A DNA stretch of 55,375 nt from Muribaculaceae bacterium (lineage in GTDB: Bacteria > Bacteroidota > Bacteroidia > Bacteroidales > Muribaculaceae): contig JAFZKD010000007.1 of the NCBI GenBank assembly GCA_017553785.1, positions 1 to 55,375 of the forward strand, in the 5' to 3' direction. Position 1 is the first letter of the stretch, and each line of letters starts with the position of its first letter. Positions 8,217 through 17,236 of the stretch are shown here, one piece after another. The notes under the pieces were generated by a model that saw nothing but the letters and a program-made list of their open reading frames with translations, made no database searches and was not told the origin of the DNA. A program made the translations under genes and the position numbers.

Positions 8217-9110
8217 ATGAAAAAGAGTCTTTTTATTTCGATGAGAGTTGCTGTGTTTGCCATTGTAATGAGTGTGGCATCTACAGCTGGCGCTTATGAT
8301 TTTCAGGTTGGTGATGTTTATTTTAACAAGACAGGCGATGCAACGGTGTGTGTGACCTATGGTCCTTCAACCTATAACACCTATAAGGGAGATATCTTTA
8401 TCCCTTCAACGGTAGAGAACGCAGGGGTGAACTACACGGTAACCTCGATTGGCGATTGGGCGTTCATGTATTGTGTGAAACTCACGAGTGTTCAATTGCC
8501 CTCGACTCTTGTTGCGATTGGCGTAAATGCCTTTAACTCTTGCACCCAGCTCGAGAGCATTGTATTGCCTGAAGGCCTTGAGACCATCAGCGATGATGCT
8601 TTCTACTTTTGCAGCAAGATTTCATCAATCACGATACCCAACTCGGTGAAACGCATCAGCGATGAGGCATTCTTCAATTGCAGCGGCCTGTTCTCGGTTG
8701 TTATTGGTAAAGGTGTGACGTCAATCGGTTCTGATGCGTTCGGCTGCGATGGTTACAGTTCATTGTCATCAGTTACTTGCCTGGCAACGACTCCACCTGT
8801 GATGGATGCCAGCGATTGCTTCTTTACCACCACCTATAATATGGGAACCCTCTATGTCCCTGCAGCATCGGTTAATGCTTACAGTACCACCAACTGGTGG
8901 AACAAGTTTTCCAGCATCGTGGGTCTGAACATATCTGTTCCTGGTGATGTGAATGGTGATGGCGTGGTGAATATCGAAGATGTGACCCAGTTGATCGACT
9001 GCTTGCTCACAGGAATTGCTGCCGCTGGTGATGCTGATTGCAATGGTGACGGCAAAGTGAGTATAGATGATGTGACAACCCTTATTGATATGCTTTTAAA
9101 CGGCAATTGA
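8217..9110 (+). CDS. BspA-like leucine-rich-repeat protein with dockerin-like C-terminus
   Basis: This 297-residue secreted protein has a signal peptide (about 1-26). About five LRR_5/BspA-type repeats follow, with the recurring pattern TSIGDWAFMYC..LTSVQLPSTL. A C-terminal dockerin-like pair of calcium-binding loops starts near residue 241: GDVNGDGVVNIEDVTQLID and GDADCNGDGKVSIDDVTTLID. BspA-type repeats are surface-exposed adhesion or ligand-binding modules; dockerin type I modules bind cohesins. The same dockerin type ends several other proteins in this window. The ligand is unknown. A strong intrinsic terminator follows. Confidence 0.85.
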   Translation: MKKSLFISMRVAVFAIVMSVASTAGAYDFQVGDVYFNKTGDATVCVTYGPSTYNTYKGDIFIPSTVENAGVNYTVTSIGDWAFMYCVKLTSVQLPSTLVAIGVNAFNSCTQLESIVLPEGLETISDDAFYFCSKISSITIPNSVKRISDEAFFNCSGLFSVVIGKGVTSIGSDAFGCDGYSSLSSVTCLATTPPVMDASDCFFTTTYNMGTLYVPAASVNAYSTTNWWNKFSSIVGLNISVPGDVNGDGVVNIEDVTQLIDCLLTGIAAAGDADCNGDGKVSIDDVTTLIDMLLNGN

Positions 9111-9132
9111 CCGGTTGTTGCAATGAATGACT

Positions 9133-9168
9133 AAGGCTTGTCTTAATCTGATAAGGCATGCCTTTTTT
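9133..9168. terminator. Intrinsic terminator between convergent genes
   Basis: AAGGCTTGTCTTA (9133-9145) pairs with TAAGGCATGCCTT (9152-9164) over 13 positions, with one mismatch and one G-U pair. The loop is 6 nt and the stem runs into TTTTTT (9163-9168). It serves the upstream plus-strand gene and perhaps the minus-strand chromate transporter operon. Confidence 0.8.
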
Positions 9169-9175
9169 GGTGTCC

Positions 9176-9718
9176 CTAAAAGACGAGCAGGCCGGTGATG
9201 CCGGCGAGGATGATGACCAGGATGGGATGAACACGGGTGAAATAGACGATGCAGAACGAGGCGGCGCAGATGGCGATGGTGATCACTCGCTCATTAATCT
9301 CGTAACCGAAGTTCTCGCTATTCATCAGTAACAGGGCAGCTGAGGCAATGAGACCGACTACCACGGGCCGAAGCCCCATGAAGGCACCCTTGATGAAGGG
9401 GCTCTGCCTGTGGCGCTCAATGTAGTGGGTGGCGATGAGCGTGAGGATGAACGGTGGCAAAACTACGGTCAATGTCGTCACGAGCGACCCCAGCACGCTA
9501 CCTGAGACCACATAGCCGATGTAGGTTGCGCTGTTGATGCCGATGGGGCCGGGTGTCATCTGTGAGATAGCGACAATATCTGTAAACATTTGGCTGGATA
9601 TCCACCCTGAATCCACCACCTCGCGTTGAATGAGTGACAGCATAGCATAGCCGCCGCCAAAGCCGAAAAGGCCAATCTTCAAATAGGCCCATATCAGTTT
9701 CAAATAATTCTCAATCAT
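9176..9718 (-). CDS. Chromate transporter family, half-size subunit (distal)
   Basis: This 180-residue membrane protein is a half-length CHR family member: FGFGGGYAMLSLIQREVV (about 16-33), then SQMTPGPIGINSATYIGY (about 52-69), with about five hydrophobic spans. CHR proteins exist as ~400-residue proteins or as adjacent pairs of ~180-200-residue halves; the pair here is the split form. The start overlaps the end of the upstream half by 8 bp, so translation is likely coupled. The substrate may be chromate or another oxyanion such as sulfate. Confidence 0.88.
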   Translation of the reverse strand: MIENYLKLIWAYLKIGLFGFGGGYAMLSLIQREVVDSGWISSQMFTDIVAISQMTPGPIGINSATYIGYVVSGSVLGSLVTTLTVVLPPFILTLIATHYIERHRQSPFIKGAFMGLRPVVVGLIASAALLLMNSENFGYEINERVITIAICAASFCIVYFTRVHPILVIILAGITGLLVF

Positions 9719-10295
9719 CGCTGGCCTCCTTTCCTTGCTTCTTCAACAAACTATGCATATAATAAATGTAACCGCCGATGGCCCCTAGCACAATAAAGAC
9801 GATGGGATTGGAGATATAAGGTATCTTGCTGTAGATGAGAAGTGCCACGCTTACGGGAATCATCACCGTTTTCCAGTTGATGCCGGCGCTCTTGGCGGTT
9901 GTGAGCACCGGTGCTATGATCAGGGCTACCACGGCAGGACGTATTCCCTTGAAGATGCTGCTGATCACAGCGTTGTTCTTGATGGTGTCAGGGGTGAGAA
10001 ACACGGCGATAGCAAGAATCATCAGGAATGATGGCAGGATGGTGCCGATGGCGGCACAAACGCTTCCTTTCACTCCCTTGAGCCGATCACCGACAACAAC
10101 ACTGATGTTCACCGCCAATATGCCGGGCATCGACTGCGCGACGGCAAGCAGGTCAAGGAACTCGTCAAGGGCAATCCACTTGTGTTTTTCAACAATTTCC
10201 CGTTGTATGATGCTGATCATTGCCCAACCTCCTCCAAATGTAAAGGCTCCGATTTTGCAGAATGTCAAGAAGAGTTGCAGATAAAGGTTGTTCAT
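9711..10295 (-). CDS. Chromate transporter family, half-size subunit (proximal)
   Basis: This 194-residue membrane protein is the partner half: FTFGGGWAMISIIQREIVEKHKW near the N-terminus and AQSMPGILAVNISVVVG, the CHR motif equivalent to TPGP in the other half. The start was chosen at MNNLYLQL (10295), because the longer frame (to 10331) would overlap the preceding gene and adds residues unlike the family. The two halves probably form a heterodimer. Position at the end of the ileS-lspA operon is probably incidental. Confidence 0.87.
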   Translation of the reverse strand: MNNLYLQLFLTFCKIGAFTFGGGWAMISIIQREIVEKHKWIALDEFLDLLAVAQSMPGILAVNISVVVGDRLKGVKGSVCAAIGTILPSFLMILAIAVFLTPDTIKNNAVISSIFKGIRPAVVALIIAPVLTTAKSAGINWKTVMIPVSVALLIYSKIPYISNPIVFIVLGAIGGYIYYMHSLLKKQGKEASDD

Positions 10296-10314
10296 AATGA
10301 TGACCGAGGAGAAA

Positions 10315-11196
10315 TCACTTATCGCGTTCAAACAGACGCTGGCCGTGGATGAATCCGTAGTTTTTCTTATTCATTCGTGTGCGCATGAGTGACAGGCTGT
10401 CCACATATGCGGTGTGTCCACGTTTCATGTCATAGCTCACGTACCCGTAGATGCGTCGAACCTGACGTGCAGAATCGCTCTGGAGATCGATAGTGACCCA
10501 ACCGTCGGTGTTGGTGCCTCGGGTCATTTGTGCTGTGGCACCGTCGGTATAGTCCACGTTGAGACTCACCTTGAACTCATTGTTGCCTCGGGTGAGTTTA
10601 TAGGCGAGTTGGTAGCGGTCGCCTGGTTTGCGGTTAGCATCAGGTTGCAGATCAAAGGTGATGAAGCCTCGCTTGGCCCCTTGTGTCAGCATATAGAATC
10701 TTTGCCCTTGCCACAGGTCGGCACTGTCTCCTTTAATGTCTTTTTTGGGCTTGTGCAGGCGAGGCATGCTTTTACTGGGTCGGGCTTGATGTGTGGGTAA
10801 ACTGATACCTTCGGGAGTGTTCTCCAGGTCACTTGGAACACCGTTTCCAGCGCCGTTATGGTTGACTTTATCGTAACGTTTTTGAATGATACCCATAGCT
10901 TTGTCATAGGCCTTGATGTAATCCTCCATGTTGTGGGCATACCATACCAGAGATGAGTCATAATCCTGCTGGGTGATGCCGTGTTTCTTAAAGATGGACT
11001 GTTTCAGTACCATTCTGCTTGAGTCGCTCTCAAAGTCTCCCCCATTGTGGTCAATATAGGCATCAGCCATATAGAGATCGGCAATGAGGTCAGCCATCTT
11101 GTTCTTACTCATCACGCCCCTGGGCGTCTTGTCGCAAGACGTGAACAGGAGTATGGCAATCATTAAAAACAATATGTGAAGCGAGACCCTGCCCAT
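10315..11196 (-). CDS. DUF4296 lipoprotein
   Basis: This 293-residue protein has a lipoprotein signal (LLFTSCDKTP, lipidated Cys at about 20). An N-terminal DUF4296 domain follows: MSKNKMADLIADLYMADAYI, then SIFKKHGITQQDYDSSLVWYAHNMEDYIKAYDK. A Pro/Lys-rich linker and a C-terminal beta-rich region of about 150 residues complete it. DUF4296 proteins are Bacteroidetes-specific and often sit beside lspA, as here (3 bp gap). The function is unknown; envelope localisation is inferred from the lipobox. Confidence 0.82.
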   Translation of the reverse strand: MGRVSLHILFLMIAILLFTSCDKTPRGVMSKNKMADLIADLYMADAYIDHNGGDFESDSSRMVLKQSIFKKHGITQQDYDSSLVWYAHNMEDYIKAYDKAMGIIQKRYDKVNHNGAGNGVPSDLENTPEGISLPTHQARPSKSMPRLHKPKKDIKGDSADLWQGQRFYMLTQGAKRGFITFDLQPDANRKPGDRYQLAYKLTRGNNEFKVSLNVDYTDGATAQMTRGTNTDGWVTIDLQSDSARQVRRIYGYVSYDMKRGHTAYVDSLSLMRTRMNKKNYGFIHGQRLFERDK

Positions 11197-11199
11197 GGA

Positions 11200-11862
11200 T
11201 TACTCTGATAGTAAATCACTTTCATCCTCGATTTCCTCTTCCTTGCCAGTGCTTGAGGTTGCTGAAGCCAAATAACCGGCATAGAACAAGATTAGCACGA
11301 TGACACTCACGCTCAATGAGGCATCAGCCACGTTGAAAATGGGTTGGAAGAATATGAAATGGTCCCCTCCGATTCCAGGTATCCACTGCGGCCAGTTCCA
11401 CTCGCACAGGGGGAAGTAAAGCATGTCCACAACCCTGCCGTTGAATATGGTGGCATAACCGCCTTCGGGTGGGAGAAATTGGGCCACTTGTGGCGGAACG
11501 GGATTGTTGAATACCATTCCGTAGAAGATGCAGTCAATCACGTTTCCCAACGCTCCGGCTGTGATTAAGGCGATGCAAGCGATGTATCCCTTAGGGATAT
11601 CATTACGTTTACGCAGTCGCCACAAGTAGTAGATGAGCGCTCCTGAAGCGACGATGCGGAATAGAGTGAGCAGCAGTTTGCTGCCCAACTCCATGCCGAA
11701 GGCCATTCCGTTGTTCTCAATGAACAGAATTTTAAACCAGGAGGTCACATCAACCTGTTCACCATAATAGAAGTGGGTCTTGACCCAGATTTTCACGGCC
11801 TGGTCTATGACAATAACCAGCGCGATGATGAGCGCTGCCAATTTGCCGTTAGATAGTTTCAT
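11200..11862 (-). CDS. lspA: Lipoprotein signal peptidase (signal peptidase II)
   Basis: This 220-residue polytopic membrane aspartyl protease cleaves prolipoprotein signal peptides after lipidation. Family motifs are present: VIDQAVKIW near the N-terminus, ENNGMAFG (49-56), GALGNVIDCIFYG (103-115), GRVVDMLYF with the first catalytic Asp at 146, and FNVADASLS with the second at 180. The Bacteroidetes form has a longer loop before VVDM, seen here. A Glu/Asp-rich tail follows the last span. It lies between the DksA-like gene (15 bp gap) and the DUF4296 gene (3 bp gap) in the ileS operon. Confidence 0.96.
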   Translation of the reverse strand: MKLSNGKLAALIIALVIVIDQAVKIWVKTHFYYGEQVDVTSWFKILFIENNGMAFGMELGSKLLLTLFRIVASGALIYYLWRLRKRNDIPKGYIACIALITAGALGNVIDCIFYGMVFNNPVPPQVAQFLPPEGGYATIFNGRVVDMLYFPLCEWNWPQWIPGIGGDHFIFFQPIFNVADASLSVSVIVLILFYAGYLASATSSTGKEEEIEDESDLLSE

Positions 11863-11877
11863 GCGTAGGGTCTAACG

Positions 11878-12264
11878 TCAAAATTTCTTCTTGTTTTTGG
11901 CCTCGATTTCTTTGCCTTCGATAGAAAGTGTGGCATGAGGAACCGCAAGCAGGCGCTCCTTGGGGATGAGTTTGCCTGTGATGCGGCACACACCGTAGGT
12001 CTTGTTCTCGATGCGAACTAATGCCGCCTGAAGCTTGCGGATAAAGTCCAATTGCCTCTGAGCCTGTTGGCTTGACACTTCCTTTTGAAGGGTCGATGCG
12101 CCCTCTTCCATCATTTTGAAGGTGGGATTTGACTCATCCACCATGATGATGTCCTTGAGGCGGTTGTAATTCTCTTGGGCCTGCTCTATCTTAGCCAGAA
12201 TGAGTTCTTTGAACTCTTGCAATTCTTCATCGCTGTATCTGGTCTTCTCTTGCTTGGTTGCCAT
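11878..12264 (-). CDS. TraR/DksA-family protein lacking the zinc cysteines
   Basis: This 128-residue protein has an N-terminal coiled-coil helix pair (about 10-85), then a DksA-type C-terminal module: ALVRIENKTYGVCRITGKLIPKERLLAVPHATLSI. DksA binds the RNA polymerase secondary channel. The canonical four-Cys zinc finger is reduced to a single Cys (GVC), as I recall for other Bacteroidales homologues, so the fold must be held without zinc. The ileS-dksA-lspA gene order is a recurring Bacteroidales arrangement. Confidence 0.85.
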   Translation of the reverse strand: MATKQEKTRYSDEELQEFKELILAKIEQAQENYNRLKDIIMVDESNPTFKMMEEGASTLQKEVSSQQAQRQLDFIRKLQAALVRIENKTYGVCRITGKLIPKERLLAVPHATLSIEGKEIEAKNKKKF

Positions 12265-12314
12265 AATTTGAATGTGATGATTATGATTTGATGTTTAATA
12301 GTCCTTTGTTGGAT

Positions 12315-15300
12315 TTACACTTTCTCAACCTTGACAGGCAACATCCAGCCGTCCATATCAAGTTCTACTGCGGTAGCTGCATCAACAGGCGCCACGGTGA
12401 AGCTTTGGGCAAGCACTTGATGGGCAATGTAATCGCCATAAGCTGATATGGCATCGTTGGTGCGCTCGTCGGGAGCGATGGTTACTGAGATCTTGTCGGT
12501 GATGTCAAAGTTCTTGCTCTTGCGCACATTCTGGATGCGGTTCACCAGTTCGCGTGCAATACCCTCAAGCCTCAGTTCCTCGGTGACGGTGATGTCAAGC
12601 GCCACGGTCAGATTACCCTCGTTGGCGACGAGCCAGCCGGGAATATCCTCGCTGATCACTTCCACGTCGGCAAGTTCCACAGTGGCCAGTTGTCCGTCGA
12701 TGTCAATATCGAGTTTGCCGTCTTTCTCGAATTGGGCAATCTCGGGTTGTGATAGGCCGGTGATTTTAGCAGCCAGGGCCTTCATGATTTTGCCGTACTT
12801 CGGCCCGAGTTTCTTGAAATCGGGCTTAACGCGTTTCACTAGGATGCCTGCATCGTTACCCACGAGCTTGATTTCCTTGACATTGACCTCGTTGCGGATA
12901 AGGTCGGCAACAGCCTCGATGGCATCACGCTGGCTCTCATCGAGCACGGGAACCATGATGGCTTGCAGCGGCTGGCGAACTTTAAGGTTCTGCTTGCGGC
13001 GCAGCGACAACACCATCGAGGTGATGTCTTGAGCGGCCTGCATGCGTTTCTCCAGCTGCTTGTCAATGACATTGGAATCGCTCTTGGGGAAATGGGCGAG
13101 ATGTACCGATGTATCGCCTTGAGTGAGGTCACGATACAAACGGTCACTGTAGAATGGTGCCACAGGCGCCATGAGCAGTGACACCGTGGTGAGACACTTG
13201 TAAAGTGTCTGGTAAGCGGCCAGCTTGTCCTGGGTCAATACTCCTTCCCAGAAACGCTTGCGGTTCAGTCGTACATACCAGTTACTCAAGTGGTCGCCCA
13301 CGAATGTGCTGATGGCACGAGCGGCCTTGGTGGGCTCATAGTCCTCCAGGTCGGCTTGCACATCGGCAATGAGCGAGTTGAGCAGTGAAATGATCCAGCG
13401 GTCAATCTCGGGACGCTCGGCGAGAGGCACTTGAGGCATCTCGGGGTCGAAACCGTCAACGTTGGCGTACAGTGCGAAGAACGAATAGGTGTTATAGAGC
13501 GTGCCAAAGAACTTGCGGGCTACCTCGACAACTCCAGCCTCGTCAAACTTGAGGTTGTCCCAAGGCGACGAGTTGCTGATCATGTACCAGCGCAGCGGGT
13601 CACTGCCGTAGGTCTCAATGGCGCCGAACGGGTCAACGGCGTTACCCAGACGCTTACTCATCTTGTTACCGTTCTTGTCAAGCACGAGGCCGTTGCTGAT
13701 GACGTTTTTGTAAGCCACGCTGTCGAATACCATCGTGGCGATGGCGTGCAGGGTGAAGAACCAACCACGGGTTTGGTCCACGCCCTCGGCGATAAAGTCG
13801 GCTGGGAAGAAAGTCTTGTTATCCACAGCCTCCTTGTTCTCGAAGGGGTAGTGCAGCTGGGCATAGGGCATGGCGCCGCTGTCAAACCACACATCGATGA
13901 GGTCTAGCTCGCGCTTCATGGGCTTACCCGTCTCGCTCACCAGGATGATGTCATCGACGTAGGGGCGGTGGATGTCAATTTTGTTGTAATTCTCTTCGCT
14001 GTAGTCACCGGGGACGAAACCCTTGTCCTTGTAGGGGTTGCTTTGCATCACGCCTGCGGCGACGGCTTTCTCGATTTCGTTATACAGTTCCTCAATGCTG
14101 CCGATGCATTTCTCCTCACCGTCCTCGTCGCGCCAGATGGGTAGCGGAGTGCCCCAGTAGCGGCTACGGCTCAGGTTCCAGTCGTTCAGGTTCTCGAGCC
14201 ACTTGCCGAAACGGCCGGTACCCGTGTGCTCGGGCTTCCAATTGATGGTGTGGTTGAGTTCTATCATGCGGTCGCGGCATGCCGTATCGCGGATGAACCA
14301 GCTGTCAAGCGGGTAATAGAGCACGGGCTTGTCGGTGCGCCAGCAGTGGGGATAGTTGTGGACGTGCTTTTCCATCTTGAAGGCGGTGCCTTCCTGCTTC
14401 ATGCGGATGCAGATGTAGATGTTCAAGTCCTCGGCCTTGTTGGCAGCATCCTCGTCAAACTTGCCGCCAACGGTGTATTGCGGGTCGTAGGCGTTCTTCA
14501 CCCAACGCCCTGCATATTCCTGATAAAGGTCCACGTTGACGAAGTCCTTGACGAAGTCTTCGTCGAGGTCATCGATAGTGTAGTATTTGCCGGTGAGATC
14601 CACCATGGGACGGGTCTCCAGCTTCTTGTTGATCATGTATAGTGCGGGGACGCCGGCGGCCTTGGCCACGCGGGCGTCATCGGCACCAAAGGTGGGAGCG
14701 ATGTGTACGATACCGGTACCATCCTCGGTGGTCACATAGTCACCGGGGATGACGCGGAATCCGTTGTCGTTACCCACGACCTTGCCATCGATTTTATCCA
14801 CTGGCTTCACCCAGGGGAAGAGTTGGGCATAGCGGATTTCGAGCAGATCTTGGCCCTTGAACGATGCGATGACCTTCCAGGGCACCACCTTATCGCCAGC
14901 GTTGTATTCCAGCGGCTGGTCCTTGCCGTCTGCCTTGAAATAAGCTTCCACGCGGGCCTCGGCCAATACATAGATAGCGGGCTTGCCGTTGTAAGGATTA
15001 AAGCTCTCGACAGCAACATAGTCAATTTTGCTGCCCACACACAATGCTGTGTTTGAGGGCAACGTCCACGGGGTGGTTGTCCATGCCAGAATGTATGCCT
15101 CGTTGAAGCCCTCATCGGCGCACTCGTGGATTTTCTTGATCACGGGATGCTCGTTACCGCTAAGCAGTGAGAACTGGGCAGTGACTGTCTGATCCTTCAC
15201 GTCGCGATAGCATCCAGGCAAGTTCAGCTCGTGCGAACTCAGACCGGTGCCGGCAGCGGGCGAGTAGGGCTGGATGGTGTAGCCCTTATAGAGCAATCCC

Positions 15301-15809
15301 TTGTTATAGAGCTGCTTGAGGAGCCACCACAGGCTCTCGATGTAGCTATTCTTGAATGTGATGTAAGGGTCGTTCATGTCCACCCAGTAGCCCATGCGGT
15401 GGGTCAGGTCTTCCCACTCGCGGGTATATTTCATCACCTCCTTGCGGCAGGTGGCGTTGTAATCGTCAACCGAGATCTTCTTGCCGATATCCTCCTTGGT
15501 GATGCCCAGCGCTTTCTCCACACCAAGTTCGACTGGAAGACCGTGGGTGTCCCAACCGGCCTTGCGCATCACCTGATAACCCTGCATCGTTTTGTATCGG
15601 CAGAAGATGTCTTTAATCGTTCTTGCCATCACGTGGTGGATGCCGGGCATGCCGTTAGCGCTGGGAGGACCCTCAAAGAACACGTATGACTTGGCGCCCT
15701 CGCGCTCGCTGATGCTACGGCCGAACACGTCTTCCTTGTCCCACTGTTGCAGGACTTCCTTGTTGATATCTGACAGGTTAAACCCGTTGTATTCGTTGAA
15801 TTTCTTCAT
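12315..15809 (-). CDS. ileS: Isoleucyl-tRNA synthetase
   Basis: This 1164-residue class I synthetase charges tRNA-Ile with isoleucine. The HIGH motif is PSANGMPGIHHVMART (GIHH variant), and the KMSKS motif is GNKMSKRLGNAVDPF. The CP1 editing region lies between (TTPWTLPSNTALCVG; GTGIVHIAPTFGADD). The C-terminal tRNA-binding extension is long, as in the eukaryote-like type. The start was set at MKKFNEYNGF (15809) rather than 15944: the -7 box at 15849-15842 lies between the two, and family members begin close to this point. It is the first gene of a six-gene minus-strand operon. Confidence 0.97.
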   Translation of the reverse strand: MKKFNEYNGFNLSDINKEVLQQWDKEDVFGRSISEREGAKSYVFFEGPPSANGMPGIHHVMARTIKDIFCRYKTMQGYQVMRKAGWDTHGLPVELGVEKALGITKEDIGKKISVDDYNATCRKEVMKYTREWEDLTHRMGYWVDMNDPYITFKNSYIESLWWLLKQLYNKGLLYKGYTIQPYSPAAGTGLSSHELNLPGCYRDVKDQTVTAQFSLLSGNEHPVIKKIHECADEGFNEAYILAWTTTPWTLPSNTALCVGSKIDYVAVESFNPYNGKPAIYVLAEARVEAYFKADGKDQPLEYNAGDKVVPWKVIASFKGQDLLEIRYAQLFPWVKPVDKIDGKVVGNDNGFRVIPGDYVTTEDGTGIVHIAPTFGADDARVAKAAGVPALYMINKKLETRPMVDLTGKYYTIDDLDEDFVKDFVNVDLYQEYAGRWVKNAYDPQYTVGGKFDEDAANKAEDLNIYICIRMKQEGTAFKMEKHVHNYPHCWRTDKPVLYYPLDSWFIRDTACRDRMIELNHTINWKPEHTGTGRFGKWLENLNDWNLSRSRYWGTPLPIWRDEDGEEKCIGSIEELYNEIEKAVAAGVMQSNPYKDKGFVPGDYSEENYNKIDIHRPYVDDIILVSETGKPMKRELDLIDVWFDSGAMPYAQLHYPFENKEAVDNKTFFPADFIAEGVDQTRGWFFTLHAIATMVFDSVAYKNVISNGLVLDKNGNKMSKRLGNAVDPFGAIETYGSDPLRWYMISNSSPWDNLKFDEAGVVEVARKFFGTLYNTYSFFALYANVDGFDPEMPQVPLAERPEIDRWIISLLNSLIADVQADLEDYEPTKAARAISTFVGDHLSNWYVRLNRKRFWEGVLTQDKLAAYQTLYKCLTTVSLLMAPVAPFYSDRLYRDLTQGDTSVHLAHFPKSDSNVIDKQLEKRMQAAQDITSMVLSLRRKQNLKVRQPLQAIMVPVLDESQRDAIEAVADLIRNEVNVKEIKLVGNDAGILVKRVKPDFKKLGPKYGKIMKALAAKITGLSQPEIAQFEKDGKLDIDIDGQLATVELADVEVISEDIPGWLVANEGNLTVALDITVTEELRLEGIARELVNRIQNVRKSKNFDITDKISVTIAPDERTNDAISAYGDYIAHQVLAQSFTVAPVDAATAVELDMDGWMLPVKVEKV

Positions 15810-15841
15810 TTTTGTATAATGTACGTTTTCAAATTTGGGTG

Positions 15842-15849
15842 CAAAGGTA
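15842..15849 (-). promoter_or_regulatory. -7 box of the ileS operon
   Basis: TACCTTTG on the minus strand (15849-15842) is followed by a C and lies 32 nt upstream of the ileS ATG. The -33 element is not clear. Its position rules out the longer ileS frame. Confidence 0.65.
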
Positions 15850-16035
15850 ATCATTTTAATTGGATTGAAAAACATTGTTAATAAAATGGTGATTGTAGCA
15901 ACCATTTTTTTAAATAAAAAATGCATTATCTCATATCGTGTCATGTCTTTATCAGTGGCGTATGGCGATTTGGGCGTTTTTTTGGTCTTTCACTTTATTT
16001 AGTGGGGATTTAGAGTTTTTTTAGATTGGATGTAC

Positions 16036-16043
16036 TAACTTTG
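16036..16043 (+). promoter_or_regulatory. -7 box of the mscS-TPR unit
   Basis: TAACTTTG followed by C lies 20 nt before the ATG at 16064. The upstream stretch is T-rich with no clear -33 box. Confidence 0.6.
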
Positions 16044-16063
16044 CGGCTTAAAACGAAGAGATT

Positions 16064-17224
16064 ATGATATTGAGTAAAATATTGATGCAGATGCCGGTGT
16101 TGACTCCCGACACGACTGCAGCCAATAAGATACAGGAGGCGACCAATGCTGTAACCTCTCAGGTGGATTCGTTGGCTAATAAACTCTCGCCAGACTCTAT
16201 TGCCGCGATGACACCAGGCAAACTTGTTGACCAGTTCAAATACTTGGATTTGGGGACGTTAGTGACATCCTTGTCGAGCCAGATTATTTCGCTGGGATTG
16301 CGCATCCTTGCAGCAATCCTGATTTTCTATCTCGGAAAATTCATCATCAACAAGATTTACAGTGTCGTTCGGGCCATCATGGTGCGCAAGGACTTTGACC
16401 GCTCGTTGGCGTCATTCCTGTTGTCGTTCATCAAGATCACACTGTTGTTCCTGCTTATCATCACTGTCATTGGCGTTTTGGGCATTGAGACCAGTTCGTT
16501 CATTGCCATCTTCGCTAGTGCCGGTGTCGCCATCGGTATGGCGTTGAGCGGAACGCTGCAGAACTTTGCTGGCGGTGTGCTTATCCTGCTGTTGAAGCCT
16601 TACAAGGTGGGTGACTACATTGAGTTTGGTGAACTGAAGGGCACCGTGCGTGAAATCCAGATTTTTAATACGGTCATCAATACCTATAACAACGACCGCA
16701 TTGTCATCCCCAATGGCGGGTTGGCGACCAGTTCGCTTAAGAACTTCAGCGCCGAGCCCTACCACCGCGTGGAGTGGCGTGTTGGAATCACCTATGGCGA
16801 CGATGTGGATACGGCCCGCAAGGTCGCCCTAGACATCCTTGCCGCCGATGAACGGATTGTACATACTGAATCGGACGTAAAGGAGATTGAACCGTTGCCC
16901 GAGGAGAATGAGAACGAGCAGCCGATTGAGGAACTGATGCCCTGGTGGAAACGGCTGTTCCATTGGCATCGCCGCCGCTCAGAGGAATTGCGTGAAACCC
17001 ATGAAGCGCATCTCGCTGCATTGTTGCCTAAGCCCAATTATTCGCCCAGTGTCAATGTCGAGAGCCTTGATGAAAGCCAAGTGACACTCATCGTGCGGGC
17101 CTGGACCGAGATTGCGAACTATTGGAACGTGCTCTATGACGTGAATGAACGGATTTACAAGGAGTTTCCGAAACACGGTATCCACTTCCCGTTCCCGCAG
17201 ATGGATGTACATATTAATAGTTAG
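16064..17224 (+). CDS. MscS-family mechanosensitive channel
   Basis: This 386-residue protein has an N-terminal extracytoplasmic stretch (about 1-60) and three spans. The pore helix and beta domain of MscS are clear: FIAIFASAGVAIGMALSGTLQNFAGGVLIL, then PYKVGDYIEFGELKGTVREIQIFNTVI and RIVIPNGGLATSSLKNFS. The C-terminal alpha/beta domain is interrupted by an insertion of about 60 residues that is first acidic (EIEPLPEENENEQPIEE) and then basic (WWKRLFHWHRRRSEEL). MscS channels release solutes on hypo-osmotic shock. The TPR gene 13 bp downstream is probably co-transcribed. Confidence 0.92.
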   Translation: MILSKILMQMPVLTPDTTAANKIQEATNAVTSQVDSLANKLSPDSIAAMTPGKLVDQFKYLDLGTLVTSLSSQIISLGLRILAAILIFYLGKFIINKIYSVVRAIMVRKDFDRSLASFLLSFIKITLLFLLIITVIGVLGIETSSFIAIFASAGVAIGMALSGTLQNFAGGVLILLLKPYKVGDYIEFGELKGTVREIQIFNTVINTYNNDRIVIPNGGLATSSLKNFSAEPYHRVEWRVGITYGDDVDTARKVALDILAADERIVHTESDVKEIEPLPEENENEQPIEELMPWWKRLFHWHRRRSEELRETHEAHLAALLPKPNYSPSVNVESLDESQVTLIVRAWTEIANYWNVLYDVNERIYKEFPKHGIHFPFPQMDVHINS

Positions 17225-17236
17225 GAGTGAGGAGTT

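Noticed and set aside
15810-15944. 45-residue N-terminal extension of ileS
   Set aside because: The -7 box lies within it, and the added hydrophobic residues are unlike the family.
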